NCBI GenBank assembly: GCA_038146985.1
Contig: JAYQSQ010000010.1
Coordinates: 124,001-188,000, forward strand
Direction: 5' to 3'
Source of the DNA: JADHLJ01 sp038146985
GTDB lineage: Bacteria > Pseudomonadota > Alphaproteobacteria > Thalassobaculales > Thalassobaculaceae
Length of the DNA stretch: 64,000 nt
Below are positions 26,506 through 34,566 of the stretch, piece by piece. Below the pieces are notes generated by a model. The model made no database searches, was not told where the DNA came from, and saw only the letters and a list, made by a program, of their open reading frames with translations. Each line of letters opens with the position of its first letter. The first letter of the stretch is position 1. The position numbers were made by a program, and so were the translations under genes.

Positions 26506-27643
26506 ATGCCCTACAGCACATTCGGTTTCACCGAGGAACAGGTCCTGATGCGCGACGCGGTGCTCGGCCTTCTGGGGCGGGTGCTGCCATCGGAACGGAT
26601 CGCCGAGATCGACCGCGACCGTGTCTTCCCCCGTGACGCCTACCGGGCGCTGGCGGCGGACGGCTGGCTGAAGCTCGCCTATGACGAGGCGCATGGCGGC
26701 ACCGGGGCCAGCCACAAGGACCTCGCGGTGTTCATCGAGGCGCTGGGCTATCACCATCCCGGCATTCGTGTCGGCTTCATGTCCACCGCGATCTACGGCG
26801 CGCGCTATCTCCAGCATCTGGGCAGCGATTCCCTGAAAGCCGAAATGCTTTCCGGGATGCAGGACGGCTCGATCCGCACCGCCATCGCCTTTTCCGAGCC
26901 CGACAGCGGGTCCGATGCGGCGGGCATCCGAACCCGCGCGGTCCGGGACGGCGACGACTGGGTGATCTCGGGCCAGAAAGTCTACGTCACCAACGCCCAC
27001 GAGGCGGATTATCTCATCACCTCGGTCAAGACCGATCCCGATGCCGGGCGGCGGGGGCTGAGCCTGTTCTGGGTCGACACCGCGCGGGCCGGCTTCGAGG
27101 CCCGGCCGATGGACCCGCTGGGCAGCCGCTCGACTCTGCTGAACGAGGTGTTCTTCGACGAGGTGCGCATCCCCGCCAAGCGTCTGTTGGGCGAGGTGAA
27201 CGGCGGCTGGCACGGCCTCATGCGGGTCTCAACCTGGAGCGCGTGCTGATCGCGGCGGCGGCGGCGGGCGGCTGCATCAAATGCATCGAGGTGGCGCAGA
27301 ACTTCGCCCGGGACCGCAAGGCCTTCGGCCAGCCGATCGGCGAGTTCCAGGCGATCTCTCAGGTTTGCCGATATGCGGATGATGATGGAAACCGCCAGGC
27401 TGGTCACCTATCACACCGCCGACATGCTGGACGCCGGCGCCGACGCGGTGACCGAAACCGCCGTCGCGAAGGTCGTCGCCACCGAGAATAACTTCAAGGT
27501 CGCCGATCTCGGCATGCAGATCATGGGCGCCGCCGGCTATGTCAGGGCGACATGCAGCGCCTGTTCCGCGAGGCCCGCATGGGCATGATCGGCGGCACCA
27601 GCGAAATCCTGCGCAACGTCATCGCCAAAAGGATGGAGTCTAG
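26506..27643 (+). CDS. Acyl-CoA dehydrogenase, reading frame interrupted in this sequence
   Basis: FAD-dependent acyl-CoA dehydrogenase: FGFTEEQVLMRDAVLGLLGR, AIAFSEPDSGSDAAGIRTRA, VISGQKVYVTNAHEADYLI, then LIAAAAAGGCIKCIEVAQNF and ARDRKAFGQPIGEFQAIS, RMMMETARLVTYHTADMLDA, and the end GMIGGTSEILRNVIAKRM. The full length would be about 380 residues. Frame changes occur near 27219, 27360, 27545 and 27635; all but one are repaired by a single G restored to a G run (at the last site GGAG to GGGAG gives the family ending RMGV and a TAG at 27641-27643). The ATG at 26506 is used. Likely a functional gene with sequence errors. Confidence 0.87.
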
Positions 27644-27651
27644 GTTCCCAA

Positions 27652-27928
27652 CCCGTCGCCCTCGCGGACGCGAGCCTCGGCGAACCTAGTCAAAACGCGC
27701 ATGGTTTTCCGCCATTTCGAGGTCCCCGCCTGCGCGCAGTGCTGTCGGGAAAATCGCTACGATCGGAGAAATACAACCAGTATCTCTAATGCTCGGCTGT
27801 CCGCAGGAGTTCGGACTTGATTTCTGTCTCGCCAAACTCCGCCGTCCTCGCGGATGCGGGGCCTCTGCGGACTGGTCAAAAGTACGCGGTATTCAGGCAT
27901 TTCGAGGTCCCCGCTTTCGCGAGGACGA
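27652..27928. repeat. Two copies of a palindromic intergenic repeat
   Basis: Copy A (about 27652-27740) and copy B (about 27840-27928) share GTCCTCGCGGA-like left ends and CATTTCGAGGTCCCCGC right ends. Copy B has a clear inverted repeat (CCGTCCTCGCGGATGCGGGG against CCCCGCTTTCGCGAGGACG). The gap 27644-28048 between the acyl-CoA dehydrogenase and the MaoC genes carries only these repeats and no gene. Confidence 0.7.
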
Positions 27929-28048
27929 CGAAAAAATGAATCTTTGAGTGGGTCAGAGATTTTCCCGGACAGCACTTCACCTGCACGGAGACGACGAAAA
28001 AGGCTAGATTTTCGCTACTCCAGCCCTATCGCTCTTTCGCTTGATCCT

Positions 28049-28471
28049 TTACGGATCCACCCGCGCCGTTGCACTGCCGGTGATGACCGTCATGCCGTCC
28101 TGGTTCACCGTCTCGAGGGCGAGCTCGACCACCTTGTCACCGTCCTCGTCGCGGATTTCCACCACCTTGGCGGTCGAGGTGAGGGTATCGCCCGGCCAGA
28201 CCTGGTTGGTGAAGCGGACACCGAACTTCTTCAGCCTTCCGTCGCCCACATAGTTGGTCAGCATCTTGCCGGTCAGTCCCATGGACAGCATGCCGTGCGC
28301 GAAAACGCCGGGATAGCCCGCCACCTCGCGGGTGTAGACATCGTCGGTGTGCAGCGGGTTGTAGTCGCCGGAGGTGCCGGCATACATCACAAGCTGGGTG
28401 CGGGTGAGATCGTCGACCACCACTTCGCTGTGGGTATCTCCGACAGAAAGCGCGCTTGCCTTGAGTGCCAT
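28049..28471 (-). CDS. MaoC-like dehydratase (hot-dog fold)
   Basis: A 140-residue single hot-dog-fold protein of the MaoC/(R)-enoyl-CoA hydratase group: VVVDDLTRTQLVMYAGTSGD then YNPLHTDDVYTREVAGYPGV (the D-x-N-P-x-H type active site) and FAHGMLSMGLTGKML. It probably hydrates enoyl-CoA or dehydrates beta-hydroxyacyl-CoA together with the adjacent partner domain protein, since such pairs form heteromeric hydratases. The ATG at 28471 gives the conserved start; its Shine-Dalgarno region overlaps the partner gene's end by 15 bases or less. Confidence 0.9.
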   Translation of the reverse strand: MALKASALSVGDTHSEVVVDDLTRTQLVMYAGTSGDYNPLHTDDVYTREVAGYPGVFAHGMLSMGLTGKMLTNYVGDGRLKKFGVRFTNQVWPGDTLTSTAKVVEIRDEDGDKVVELALETVNQDGMTVITGSATARVDP

Positions 28472-28485
28472 GATCGTCTCTCCCC

Positions 28486-28968
28486 TCAGCTCTGCTCGAC
28501 CGGACGCTCGGTCTTCACGCCGACCGAGCGGGCGGTGACCACAGTTCGCCACTCTGGTCGCGGAATTCCTGGATGGTTTCGGTGAACATGAGCTTGCCGG
28601 CCCGCTTGCTCTCCTTTTCCCACTTCTTGCCCTCGTGGGTGGTGACGGTCAGCACATCGCCGGCCTTGGGATGACGGTGATACTCGAAATGCATCTCGGC
28701 ATGCAGGCCGCCGGTGCTTTCGCGGGCTCTGTCAGGCCGGTCGGGTTCTTGCCGGAGCCGAACCACTTCACCCGTTCTTGGGCCGCAGGTGATAGTTCGG
28801 GTCGAACTGGGCAACGGCGCGTGGAAAAGTGGGCGGCGCGATCACATGGCCGACCTCGGTTTTGGCGGCGGCCTCGGCGTTCTGGTAGACCGGGTTGTCG
28901 TCGCCGATGGAGCGCGCGAACATCATGATGTGCGTCGCCTCGACCGGCATGGTGATGCTGTCTGCCAC
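28486..28968 (-). CDS. MaoC N-domain (FAS1-like) dehydratase, reading frame interrupted
   Basis: Hot-dog protein partner of the downstream MaoC: THIMMFARSIGDDNPVYQNA, GHVIAPPTFPRAVAQFDPNY, then in another frame GGLHAEMHFEYHRHPKAGDV and KSKRAGKLMFTETIQEFRD-like sequence. Three single G losses (near 28780, 28710 and 28545) account for all frame changes and restore about 161 residues ending ERPVEQS at a TGA (28486-28488). The start is a GTG at 28968 with GAGAGGGA upstream. Likely an intact gene with sequence errors. Confidence 0.78.
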
Positions 28969-29063
28969 GGATATCCCTCTCTTACGTCGGTTCGATTGTC
29001 GGTTCGGCGGGGATTGTAAGCGCGCCGGCAAAGTACCGGCAATCCTGGGGGAGACAAACTCAG

Positions 29064-29094
29064 CCGAATCCCTGGATCAAGTCCAGGGATTCGG
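29064..29094. repeat. 13-bp palindromic repeat (CCGAATCCCTGGA type)
   Basis: CCGAATCCCTGGA (29064-29076) and TCCAGGGATTCGG (29082-29094) pair perfectly around a 5-base loop. It lies in the divergent gap between the MaoC pair and the 2-hydroxyacid dehydrogenase, so it is not a terminator for either. A related copy lies at 31506-31533. Confidence 0.75.
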
Positions 29095-29177
29095 TGAGGC
29101 ATGGGGCCGCCGCTTCTTGCTCCGAACCGCCGCCCGTGCCAAACCTGCGGGCCTCAACGCCGTCCGGGAGCCTCGTC

Positions 29178-30122
29178 ATGGTTGATCTGCTGCAAGTCGC
29201 GCAAGTGCCGCCGTTTCTGATCGAACGGCTGCGCAAGGAATTCACGGTTCACGACTTCACCGATCCGGCCGATCCCGACGCGCTGCTGGAGGAGATCGGC
29301 CCGCGCGTCCGGGGGATCATCGCCAGCGGCATCAAGGGGCCGAACGCCAATCTGATCAACCGGCTGGAAAATCTCGAGATCATCTCGTCCTTCAGCGTCG
29401 GCTTCGATGCGACCGACGTGGTGGCGGCCCAGAAGCGCGGCGTTATCGTGACCCATACGCCCGAGGTGCTGACCGGCGATGTCGCGGATCTCGCGATGAC
29501 CTTCATCCTGATGCTGCCCCGGCGGATCGGCGAGTCCGAACGCTTCCTGCGAGACGGCAAGTGGCTCAAAAGGCGGATGGATCTCGGGACCACCCTGCGC
29601 GGCAAGCGGCTCGGCATCCTGGGCCTCGGACGGATCGGCAAGGCGGGGGCCCGGCGGGCCGAGGTGTTCGGCCTGCAGATCTGCTATCACGACATCAAGC
29701 CCTTGGGAGACATGACCTACCGCTCGTATCCGAGCCTTCTGGATCTTGCCGAGGCGAGCGACATCCTGCTGGTGACCTGCGAGGGCGGTGAGGCGAACCG
29801 GGGGCTGGTCGATGCCGCGGTGCTTGACGCGCTCGGCCCCAAGGGCTTCATCGTCAATACCGCGCGCGGTCCGATCATCGACCAGGACGCCCTGGTCAAG
29901 GCTCTGCTGGACGAGCGGATTGCCGGTGCCGCACTGGATGTCTTCGACGGCGAGCCGGCGGTGCCGGCCGAGCTGATCGGCATGGAAAACGTGGTCCTGA
30001 CCCCGCATATCGCCAGCTCCACCCACGAGACCCGGCGCGCCATGGGCGATCTGGTCTACGACAACCTGCGCGCCCATTTCGACGGCAAGCCGGTCCTCAC
30101 CCCGGTCCCGCCGCAGATCTAG
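29178..30122 (+). CDS. D-isomer specific 2-hydroxyacid dehydrogenase
   Basis: A 314-residue NAD(P)-dependent enzyme of the D-2-hydroxyacid/hydroxypyruvate-glyoxylate reductase family. Nucleotide-binding motif LGILGLGRIGKAGARRAEVF (about residues 147-166), catalytic Arg in NTARGPIIDQ, Glu in DVFDGEPAVP and His in LTPHIASSTHETR are all present. The N-terminal half carries SSFSVGFDATDVVAAQKRGV. The ATG at 29178 has GGGAG seven bases upstream, so I reject the longer in-frame reading. Substrate may be hydroxypyruvate, glyoxylate or another 2-keto acid. Confidence 0.93.
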   Translation: MVDLLQVAQVPPFLIERLRKEFTVHDFTDPADPDALLEEIGPRVRGIIASGIKGPNANLINRLENLEIISSFSVGFDATDVVAAQKRGVIVTHTPEVLTGDVADLAMTFILMLPRRIGESERFLRDGKWLKRRMDLGTTLRGKRLGILGLGRIGKAGARRAEVFGLQICYHDIKPLGDMTYRSYPSLLDLAEASDILLVTCEGGEANRGLVDAAVLDALGPKGFIVNTARGPIIDQDALVKALLDERIAGAALDVFDGEPAVPAELIGMENVVLTPHIASSTHETRRAMGDLVYDNLRAHFDGKPVLTPVPPQI

Positions 30123-30140
30123 ACACCCATCCGCATGTGC

Positions 30141-30321
30141 CGTCGCTCCCGCGCTAGCAGGAGCTTGAGGTCGGGCGGTTTTCGCGTGCGAGAAGCCCCA
30201 GCGTCTGCTGGGGCGGCGGCGGGGTGGAGCGCGCTTTTCTTCGTCGCTCCTGCGCAAGCAGGAGCTCAAGGCAGGGCCGCGCTCGGCATAAGTGACGCTC
30301 CAGCTTGTGCTGGAGCGACGG
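30141..30321. repeat. Palindromic intergenic repeats, two copies
   Basis: Copy 1 (30141-30219) begins CGTCGCTCCCGCGCTAGCAG. Copy 2 (30242-30321) begins CGTCGCTCCTGCGCAAGCAG and ends with a second palindromic half, CCAGCTTGTGCTGGAGCGAC. The first 26 bases of copy 2 are the exact reverse complement of a block in the tandem array at 40792-40997, showing one family at two loci. Confidence 0.75.
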
Positions 30322-30404
30322 GAGGTTTGTGATATTCGTTGTACAGAAATCACGCCCGTCGATCCGGGCTGATTTCGGAGCAGGTTCATACGACGAGAAG
30401 CCCC

Positions 30405-31481
30405 GTGACCCTCAAACCCGCGATTACCGGCCTGGAGACCAATGACGAGACCGTTGATGTTCGCACCGGCGAGGCGATGGATTGGACGCGGCTCATCGAC
30501 TATCTGCGCGGGCACCTGCCGGACATGCCCGGGACGGTGGAGATCCGCCAGTTTCCCGGCGGCCATGCCAATCTGACCTATCTCTTGAGCGCGGGCGCAA
30601 AAGAATGGGTGCTGCGCCGCCCGCCGCTCGGTCCCCTGCCCAAGAACGCCCATGACATGGGCCGGGAGTACCGGGTGCTCTCGCGCCTGAATCGGGCCTA
30701 TGACCGGGCGCCGCTGGCCTATCACCTTTGCGAGGATGCCGAGGTGATCGGCGCGCCCTTCCTGGTGATGGAGCGGCGGCGTGGTGTGGTGCTGCGCCGC
30801 GACTGGCCGGCGAATTTCCGCGTCCTGGACAATCTCGAGGAGCGGATCGCGGGCGCGCTGATCGACGCGCTGGCGGATCTGCATCTGGTCGACGCGGAAG
30901 CGATCGGCCTCGGCGATCTCGGCCGGCCCAAGGGGTTCGCCGCTCGCCAGGTCAAGGGCTGGGGAGAGCGCTGGCACGCCGCCAAGGACAAGGAACTGCC
31001 GGTCTTCGAGGAGGTGCATGCCGAGCTTACCCGCCGGGTACCGGACAGCCCGGTCGTCTCGGTGCTGCACAACGACTTCAAGCTCGACAATTGCATGGTA
31101 GCGGACGGCAATCCGGACCGGATCACCGCTGTCTTCGACTGGGACATGGCGACCTTGGGCGACCCGCTGATCGATCTCGGCACCTTTCTCAACTATTGGC
31201 CAACCGAGGATCACAGCTTCAGTTGGGACAAGATGCCGCCCTTCGTCGCGCGGCCCTATCCGCGCCGCGCGGCGCTGATCGCCCGTTATGCCGAACGGAC
31301 CGGTTTCGATGTCGCCGACATGAACTGGTACGAGGCCTTCGCGCGCTGGAAGACGGCGGTGGTGGTGCAGCAGATCTATATCCGCTACGCCCGGGGCCAG
31401 ACCGACGATCCCCGCTTCGCGCCCTATGGCGATTATGCCGAACCCCTGTTCGAGGCGGCGCGGGATCTGCTGGCGCGATAG
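30405..31481 (+). CDS. Aminoglycoside-phosphotransferase-fold (APH) family protein
   Basis: A 358-residue kinase-like protein of the ACAD10/11-associated APH group: TVEIRQFPGGHANLTYLL, KEWVLRRPPLGPLPKNAHDM, IGAPFLVMERRRG, catalytic LHNDFKLDNCMV (H-x-D-x-x-x-x-N type) and metal-binding FDWDMATLGDPLIDLG. In this group the enzyme phosphorylates a 4-hydroxyacyl-CoA or similar so that the partner dehydrogenase can remove it; here an acyl-CoA dehydrogenase and SDR are close by, which fits. The GTG at 30405 is preferred over the start at 30339 because the upstream part is unconserved. An antibiotic-resistance role is unlikely. Confidence 0.87.
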   Translation: MTLKPAITGLETNDETVDVRTGEAMDWTRLIDYLRGHLPDMPGTVEIRQFPGGHANLTYLLSAGAKEWVLRRPPLGPLPKNAHDMGREYRVLSRLNRAYDRAPLAYHLCEDAEVIGAPFLVMERRRGVVLRRDWPANFRVLDNLEERIAGALIDALADLHLVDAEAIGLGDLGRPKGFAARQVKGWGERWHAAKDKELPVFEEVHAELTRRVPDSPVVSVLHNDFKLDNCMVADGNPDRITAVFDWDMATLGDPLIDLGTFLNYWPTEDHSFSWDKMPPFVARPYPRRAALIARYAERTGFDVADMNWYEAFARWKTAVVVQQIYIRYARGQTDDPRFAPYGDYAEPLFEAARDLLAR

Positions 31482-31505
31482 GGTCGCATTAATTCCTACA
31501 AAGGC

Positions 31506-31533
31506 CGAATCCCTGGCGAAAGCTAGGGATTCG
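31506..31533. repeat. 13-bp palindromic repeat, second copy
   Basis: CGAATCCCTGGC (31506-31517) and GCTAGGGATTCG (31522-31533) form a 12-bp stem with one mismatch and a 4-base loop. It sits 24 bp upstream of the SDR start and ends just before its Shine-Dalgarno, so in RNA it could affect translation of that gene. Confidence 0.65.
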
Positions 31534-31557
31534 ATGAATGAAAAGGAGAAATCAGGC

Positions 31558-32292
31558 GTGACCTGGCTGAACTTCGAGGACAAGACAGTGCTGGTGGTCG
31601 GCGGGTCCAGCGGTATCGGCAACGGCATCGCCCACGGCTTTCGCGAGCTTGGCGCCGATGTGCATGTCTGGGGCACGCGGGCCGGCGCGGCCGACTATGA
31701 CGGCGAAGAAGGCTCGGACATGACCGGGCTGACCTACACACAGGTCGATGTCTCGGACGATGCCCAGGTCGCGGACACGCCGGTGGGGTTCGAGAAGCTG
31801 GACGTGCTGGTGCTCTCGCAGGGCCTGGTGCTTTACAAGCGCCAGGAGTTTTCCATCGAGGGTTTCCGCAAGGTCGTGGATGTCAATTTGAACAGCGTCA
31901 TGGCCTGCTGCGCCCGGTTCCACGACATGCTCAAAGCCTCAAGCGGGTCGGTGACGGTGGTGAGTTCCGTCGCCGCTTTCGCCGCCACCATCGGCAATCC
32001 CGCCTATAACGCGTCTAAGACCGGCACCCTGGGTCTGGTGCGCACGCTGGCCCAGGCCTGGGCGCGCGACGGCATCCGGGTGAACGGTCTCGCGCCGGGG
32101 CTGGTGGATACCAAGATGACCAAGATCACCACGGCAAACCCGGAGCGCCTTGCCGAGCGGCTGAAAGGCATACCGGCAGGTCGCCTTGGCACGCCCCGTG
32201 ACATGGCCGGTGTCGCCCTTTTCCTCGCCTCGCCCATGGCTGGCTATGTCACCGGCCACACCATCGCGGTGGATGGTGGGCGGACGCTTTAA
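31558..32292 (+). CDS. Short-chain dehydrogenase/reductase
   Basis: A 244-residue classical SDR: LVVGGSSGIGNGIAHGFREL (cofactor site), LVLSQGLVLYKRQEF, catalytic Ser in VTVVSSVAAF and the Y-x-x-x-K site in PAYNASKTGTLG, and the C-terminal GYVTGHTIAVDGGRTL. I use the GTG at 31558 because AAGGAG lies nine bases before it; an ATG at 31534 would add eight residues. The substrate is unknown, but it sits directly after the APH-like kinase and may serve the same acyl-CoA pathway. Confidence 0.9.
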   Translation: MTWLNFEDKTVLVVGGSSGIGNGIAHGFRELGADVHVWGTRAGAADYDGEEGSDMTGLTYTQVDVSDDAQVADTPVGFEKLDVLVLSQGLVLYKRQEFSIEGFRKVVDVNLNSVMACCARFHDMLKASSGSVTVVSSVAAFAATIGNPAYNASKTGTLGLVRTLAQAWARDGIRVNGLAPGLVDTKMTKITTANPERLAERLKGIPAGRLGTPRDMAGVALFLASPMAGYVTGHTIAVDGGRTL

Positions 32293-32316
32293 AGCGTTTC
32301 CGACATCCGAAAAAAA

Positions 32317-32338
32317 TGGGCTGTCCGAGGACAGCCCA
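32317..32338 (-). terminator. Intrinsic terminator of the 32400 gene
   Basis: TGGGCTGTCC (32317-32326) and GGACAGCCCA (32329-32338) form a perfect 10-bp stem with a 2-base loop. On the minus strand the stem is followed immediately by six T residues (plus-strand AAAAAA at 32311-32316). The plus-strand side has a weaker AAGTTT tail, so it may also stop the convergent SDR transcript. Confidence 0.85.
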
Positions 32339-32399
32339 AGTTTATGGGGAGGGAGAGAACCGCCAAGGTGGCGGCAGGGTGGAATTCTTGGTTGAGGGC

Positions 32400-32900
32400 T
32401 CAGTGCAGGGTCACCGCCGTAGGCCGGATACGCGAGAGATAGGCGCGGGCCATCGCTTGGTGATGCTCGTGAACACTGTCGAGATAGCAGCGGGCCTGAT
32501 GCGGGTCCTGCATCGGGCTGCCGTCGTCCAGTTGCTCAAGAATGCAGGTGGTGCCGATATCCGAGAGGCTCTCGTATTCCTCGTCGGTCAGGTTCGGCAC
32601 CGTCGCCAGGAAGTTGTCGGCGAAGCTGCCGGCGAAGCGCTGGATCGCCCGGCGGCGGAGATTCCAGGGCAAGGTACGCAGATGGTCCGCCCACTCCCGG
32701 ATCGCGCCCTGAATTTCCAGGGGAAGCTGAACCGTCATGCGGACATGCATCTCGGTGACGTTGGCGTTGGCCGCCTTGGGAAGCTGTTCGGTGTACTCCG
32801 CGCCGTTCCAGCGGATCTCGCGCGACGACGTCCAGTCATCCCGGTTCAGCGGATCGGTGCCGGCCTGGCGGGTCGTTTCGTAGGTATCGAATTCCGACAT
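32400..32900 (-). CDS. Uncharacterised protein, 166 residues
   Basis: No family recognised with confidence. The protein is acidic with a largely helical look: MTVQLPLEIQGAIREWADHL, RAIQRFAGSFADNFLATVPN, EEYESLSDIGTTCILEQLDD, CYLDSVHEHHQAMARAYLSR. There is no signal peptide, membrane segment or nucleotide motif. It starts at an ATG (32900) with GGGAGAAGAG close upstream and ends at a strong terminator, so it looks like a real single-gene unit. A stress or regulatory role is possible but not shown. Confidence 0.72.
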   Translation of the reverse strand: MSEFDTYETTRQAGTDPLNRDDWTSSREIRWNGAEYTEQLPKAANANVTEMHVRMTVQLPLEIQGAIREWADHLRTLPWNLRRRAIQRFAGSFADNFLATVPNLTDEEYESLSDIGTTCILEQLDDGSPMQDPHQARCYLDSVHEHHQAMARAYLSRIRPTAVTLH

Positions 32901-33262
32901 TTTCTCTTCTCCCAGTGTGCCGTCAGTTGATCGGCCGGCTTCGCTGAGAGGAAGTGCAAGGCCGATGCCAAGCGTGCCGGCTCTCGGAACCCGGCCGGGC
33001 GGCAAGCATCGGATCGATTCTTAATTTATTGAAATTTTTATATAATTTTTCGAAACCCGCTTGTTTTCGCGGGAAAATACCACGTCACCCGGGACCGTGC
33101 GCCGGGGACACCGGCAGGACTTGCCCGGCATCGACCCGGCAGGAATTTCTGACCCGGGGGAAAACGCCGACGGGCCGAACCCACTGATTCCGCGAGTGCG
33201 AAAAATCCAGGCGAAAAAAAGGGGCCGCACGATGGCGGCCCGAGTTAAGGGAGGAAACGCCC
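32901..33262. other. Intergenic region between divergent genes, AT-rich island
   Basis: This stretch has no convincing gene. Bases about 33018-33055 are strikingly AT-rich for this genome and contain TATAAT on the plus strand (33041-33046), although no good -35 element is visible. CCCGC...GCGGG (33056-33073) makes a short stem. It probably holds promoters for both divergent transcription units. Confidence 0.45.
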
Positions 33263-33331
33263 ATGGAATCAGCAATATGGCCTGGGCAGATCCATATTGC
33301 ATTGCACAATATAGTGCAGTTTCGGAGATGA
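33263..33331 (+). CDS. 22-codon leader peptide overlapping the desaturase start
   Basis: The ATG at 33263 is preceded by AAGGGAGGA with an 8-base spacer, one of the strongest Shine-Dalgarno sequences in the window. It encodes MESAIWPGQIHIALHNIVQF plus two Arg. Its TGA (33329-33331) overlaps the ATG at 33328 of the desaturase frame (ATGA), the classic arrangement for translational coupling. Two of its codons are ATA, expected to be rare in this GC-rich genome. It may be an untranslated accident, but the signal strength and the overlap argue for a leader ORF. Confidence 0.55.
   Translation: MESAIWPGQIHIALHNIVQFRR
33273..33318 (+). promoter_or_regulatory. Mutually exclusive hairpins within the leader ORF
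   Basis: CAATATGG (33273-33280) pairs perfectly with CCATATTG (33292-33299). The inner part of the second segment, ATATTG, can instead pair with CAATAT at 33307-33312, and TGCAC (33303-33307) pairs with GTGCA (33314-33318). The alternatives cannot form together, as in attenuator or coupling leaders. The last segment ends ten bases before the desaturase ATG and could hide or expose it. Confidence 0.4.
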
Positions 33332-34320
33332 ACAAGCCCTATTCGTCGGCGGGTGTGCGGAAACGCACGCCGGATCTTGCCGATCAGCCTGTGGATCGGC
33401 ACAGTGCCCTCATGTCTTCCCCCGCCAATCCGCTGACAATCCGGGAACTCGCCGCTTTTTCCCGCAAGTCCGATGGGCCGGGCCTGCGGCGTTTTGGCGC
33501 GCATTTCGGTCTTCTGGCGTGCACCGGATGGCTGATCCTGACGCTTGAGAACCCGGCCGCGCTGGCGGCGGCGGTCCTGGCCCATGGGGTGGCGATGACC
33601 TTCCTGTTCGCGCCGCTGCACGAGAGCGTGCACCGCACGGCCTTCCGCACCCGGTGGCTGAACCGGCTCGCCGGATGGATCGGCGGCGCGGTGCTGATCC
33701 TGCCGCCGCGCTATTTCAGCCATTTCCATCGCGCCCACCACCGCCATACCCAGGACCCGGAACGCGACCCGGAACTGCTGACGGCCAAGCCGGTCACCTG
33801 GGCCGGGTATTTCTGGCTGCTAAGCGGCCTGGAATACTGGAGCCGCGCGATCGGCGGCCTCATCAATCGGGCGCGCGGCCGCATCCCCCCGGCCCTGGTG
33901 CCGGCCGGCCAGCGCGGCCGCGTGGTTCGCGAATCCCGTGCGTATCTCGCCGCCTATCTCGCGGCGATCGGATTGTCGGCATTGGCCGGTGTCGATTGGA
34001 TCCTCTGGCTCTGGGTTATACCAGCGCTGGCCGGCCAGCCGTTCCTACGCGCCTATCTACTGGCCGAGCACTGGGGCTGCCCGGCGGTGCCGGACATGTG
34101 GCGCAATACCCGCACGACAATCTCCAACCCGCTGGTCCGCTTCCTCGCCTGGAACATGCCCTATCATGCCGAGCATCACGCCCATGCCGGGGTGCCGTTC
34201 CACGCCCTGCCGGCGCTGGCGCGGCGGCTGGCCGGGGCGCGCCAGGCCGAGGCACCGGGCTACGCGGCATTTCACCTTCGCGAGGCGCCGGACCTCATAC
34301 GCGAGGGCACGGGCCTCTGA
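33328..34320 (+). CDS. Membrane fatty acid desaturase
   Basis: A 330-residue di-iron desaturase of the membrane FA_desaturase family. Three histidine boxes are present: APLHESVHRTAF, SHFHRAHHRHTQDP and MPYHAEHHAHAGVPFHALPA. Hydrophobic segments follow the family (HFGLLACTGWLILTL; AAAVLAHGVAMTFLFAPL; WAGYFWLLSG; YLAAYLAAIGLSALAG; ILWLWVIPALAG), so it should be an inner-membrane enzyme. It could instead be a carotenoid or sphingolipid hydroxylase/desaturase. I choose the ATG at 33328 because it overlaps the leader ORF stop; ATG 33412 is the alternative where conservation begins. Confidence 0.85.
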   Translation: MNKPYSSAGVRKRTPDLADQPVDRHSALMSSPANPLTIRELAAFSRKSDGPGLRRFGAHFGLLACTGWLILTLENPAALAAAVLAHGVAMTFLFAPLHESVHRTAFRTRWLNRLAGWIGGAVLILPPRYFSHFHRAHHRHTQDPERDPELLTAKPVTWAGYFWLLSGLEYWSRAIGGLINRARGRIPPALVPAGQRGRVVRESRAYLAAYLAAIGLSALAGVDWILWLWVIPALAGQPFLRAYLLAEHWGCPAVPDMWRNTRTTISNPLVRFLAWNMPYHAEHHAHAGVPFHALPALARRLAGARQAEAPGYAAFHLREAPDLIREGTGL

Positions 34321-34566
34321 ACGGCCCCATACCGCATTGTCGTGGAGCTGATCCGACGACGGGATCAAGGCATGCCTCGGCGAGTTGAAAGGTGCGATTA
34401 GGGCTGGATCGCCAAGGCCCGCCATCCGGGTTCCCGACGCAACCATGATACCCGGCGCCGCCTCGCCGAGCGTGTTTGACCGCCCGAGGGGCCTGTGCAA
34501 AGTTCGGCGCAAAGACGCATGAACCGTGCCGTTCGCGGCATCTGAGGGATCTCCAGGGAGGATGAC

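Noticed and set aside
29154..31676. Long minus-strand frame of 840 codons opposite the 2-hydroxyacid dehydrogenase and APH-like genes
   Set aside because: Same reason: unrecognisable composition, and true genes on the other strand.
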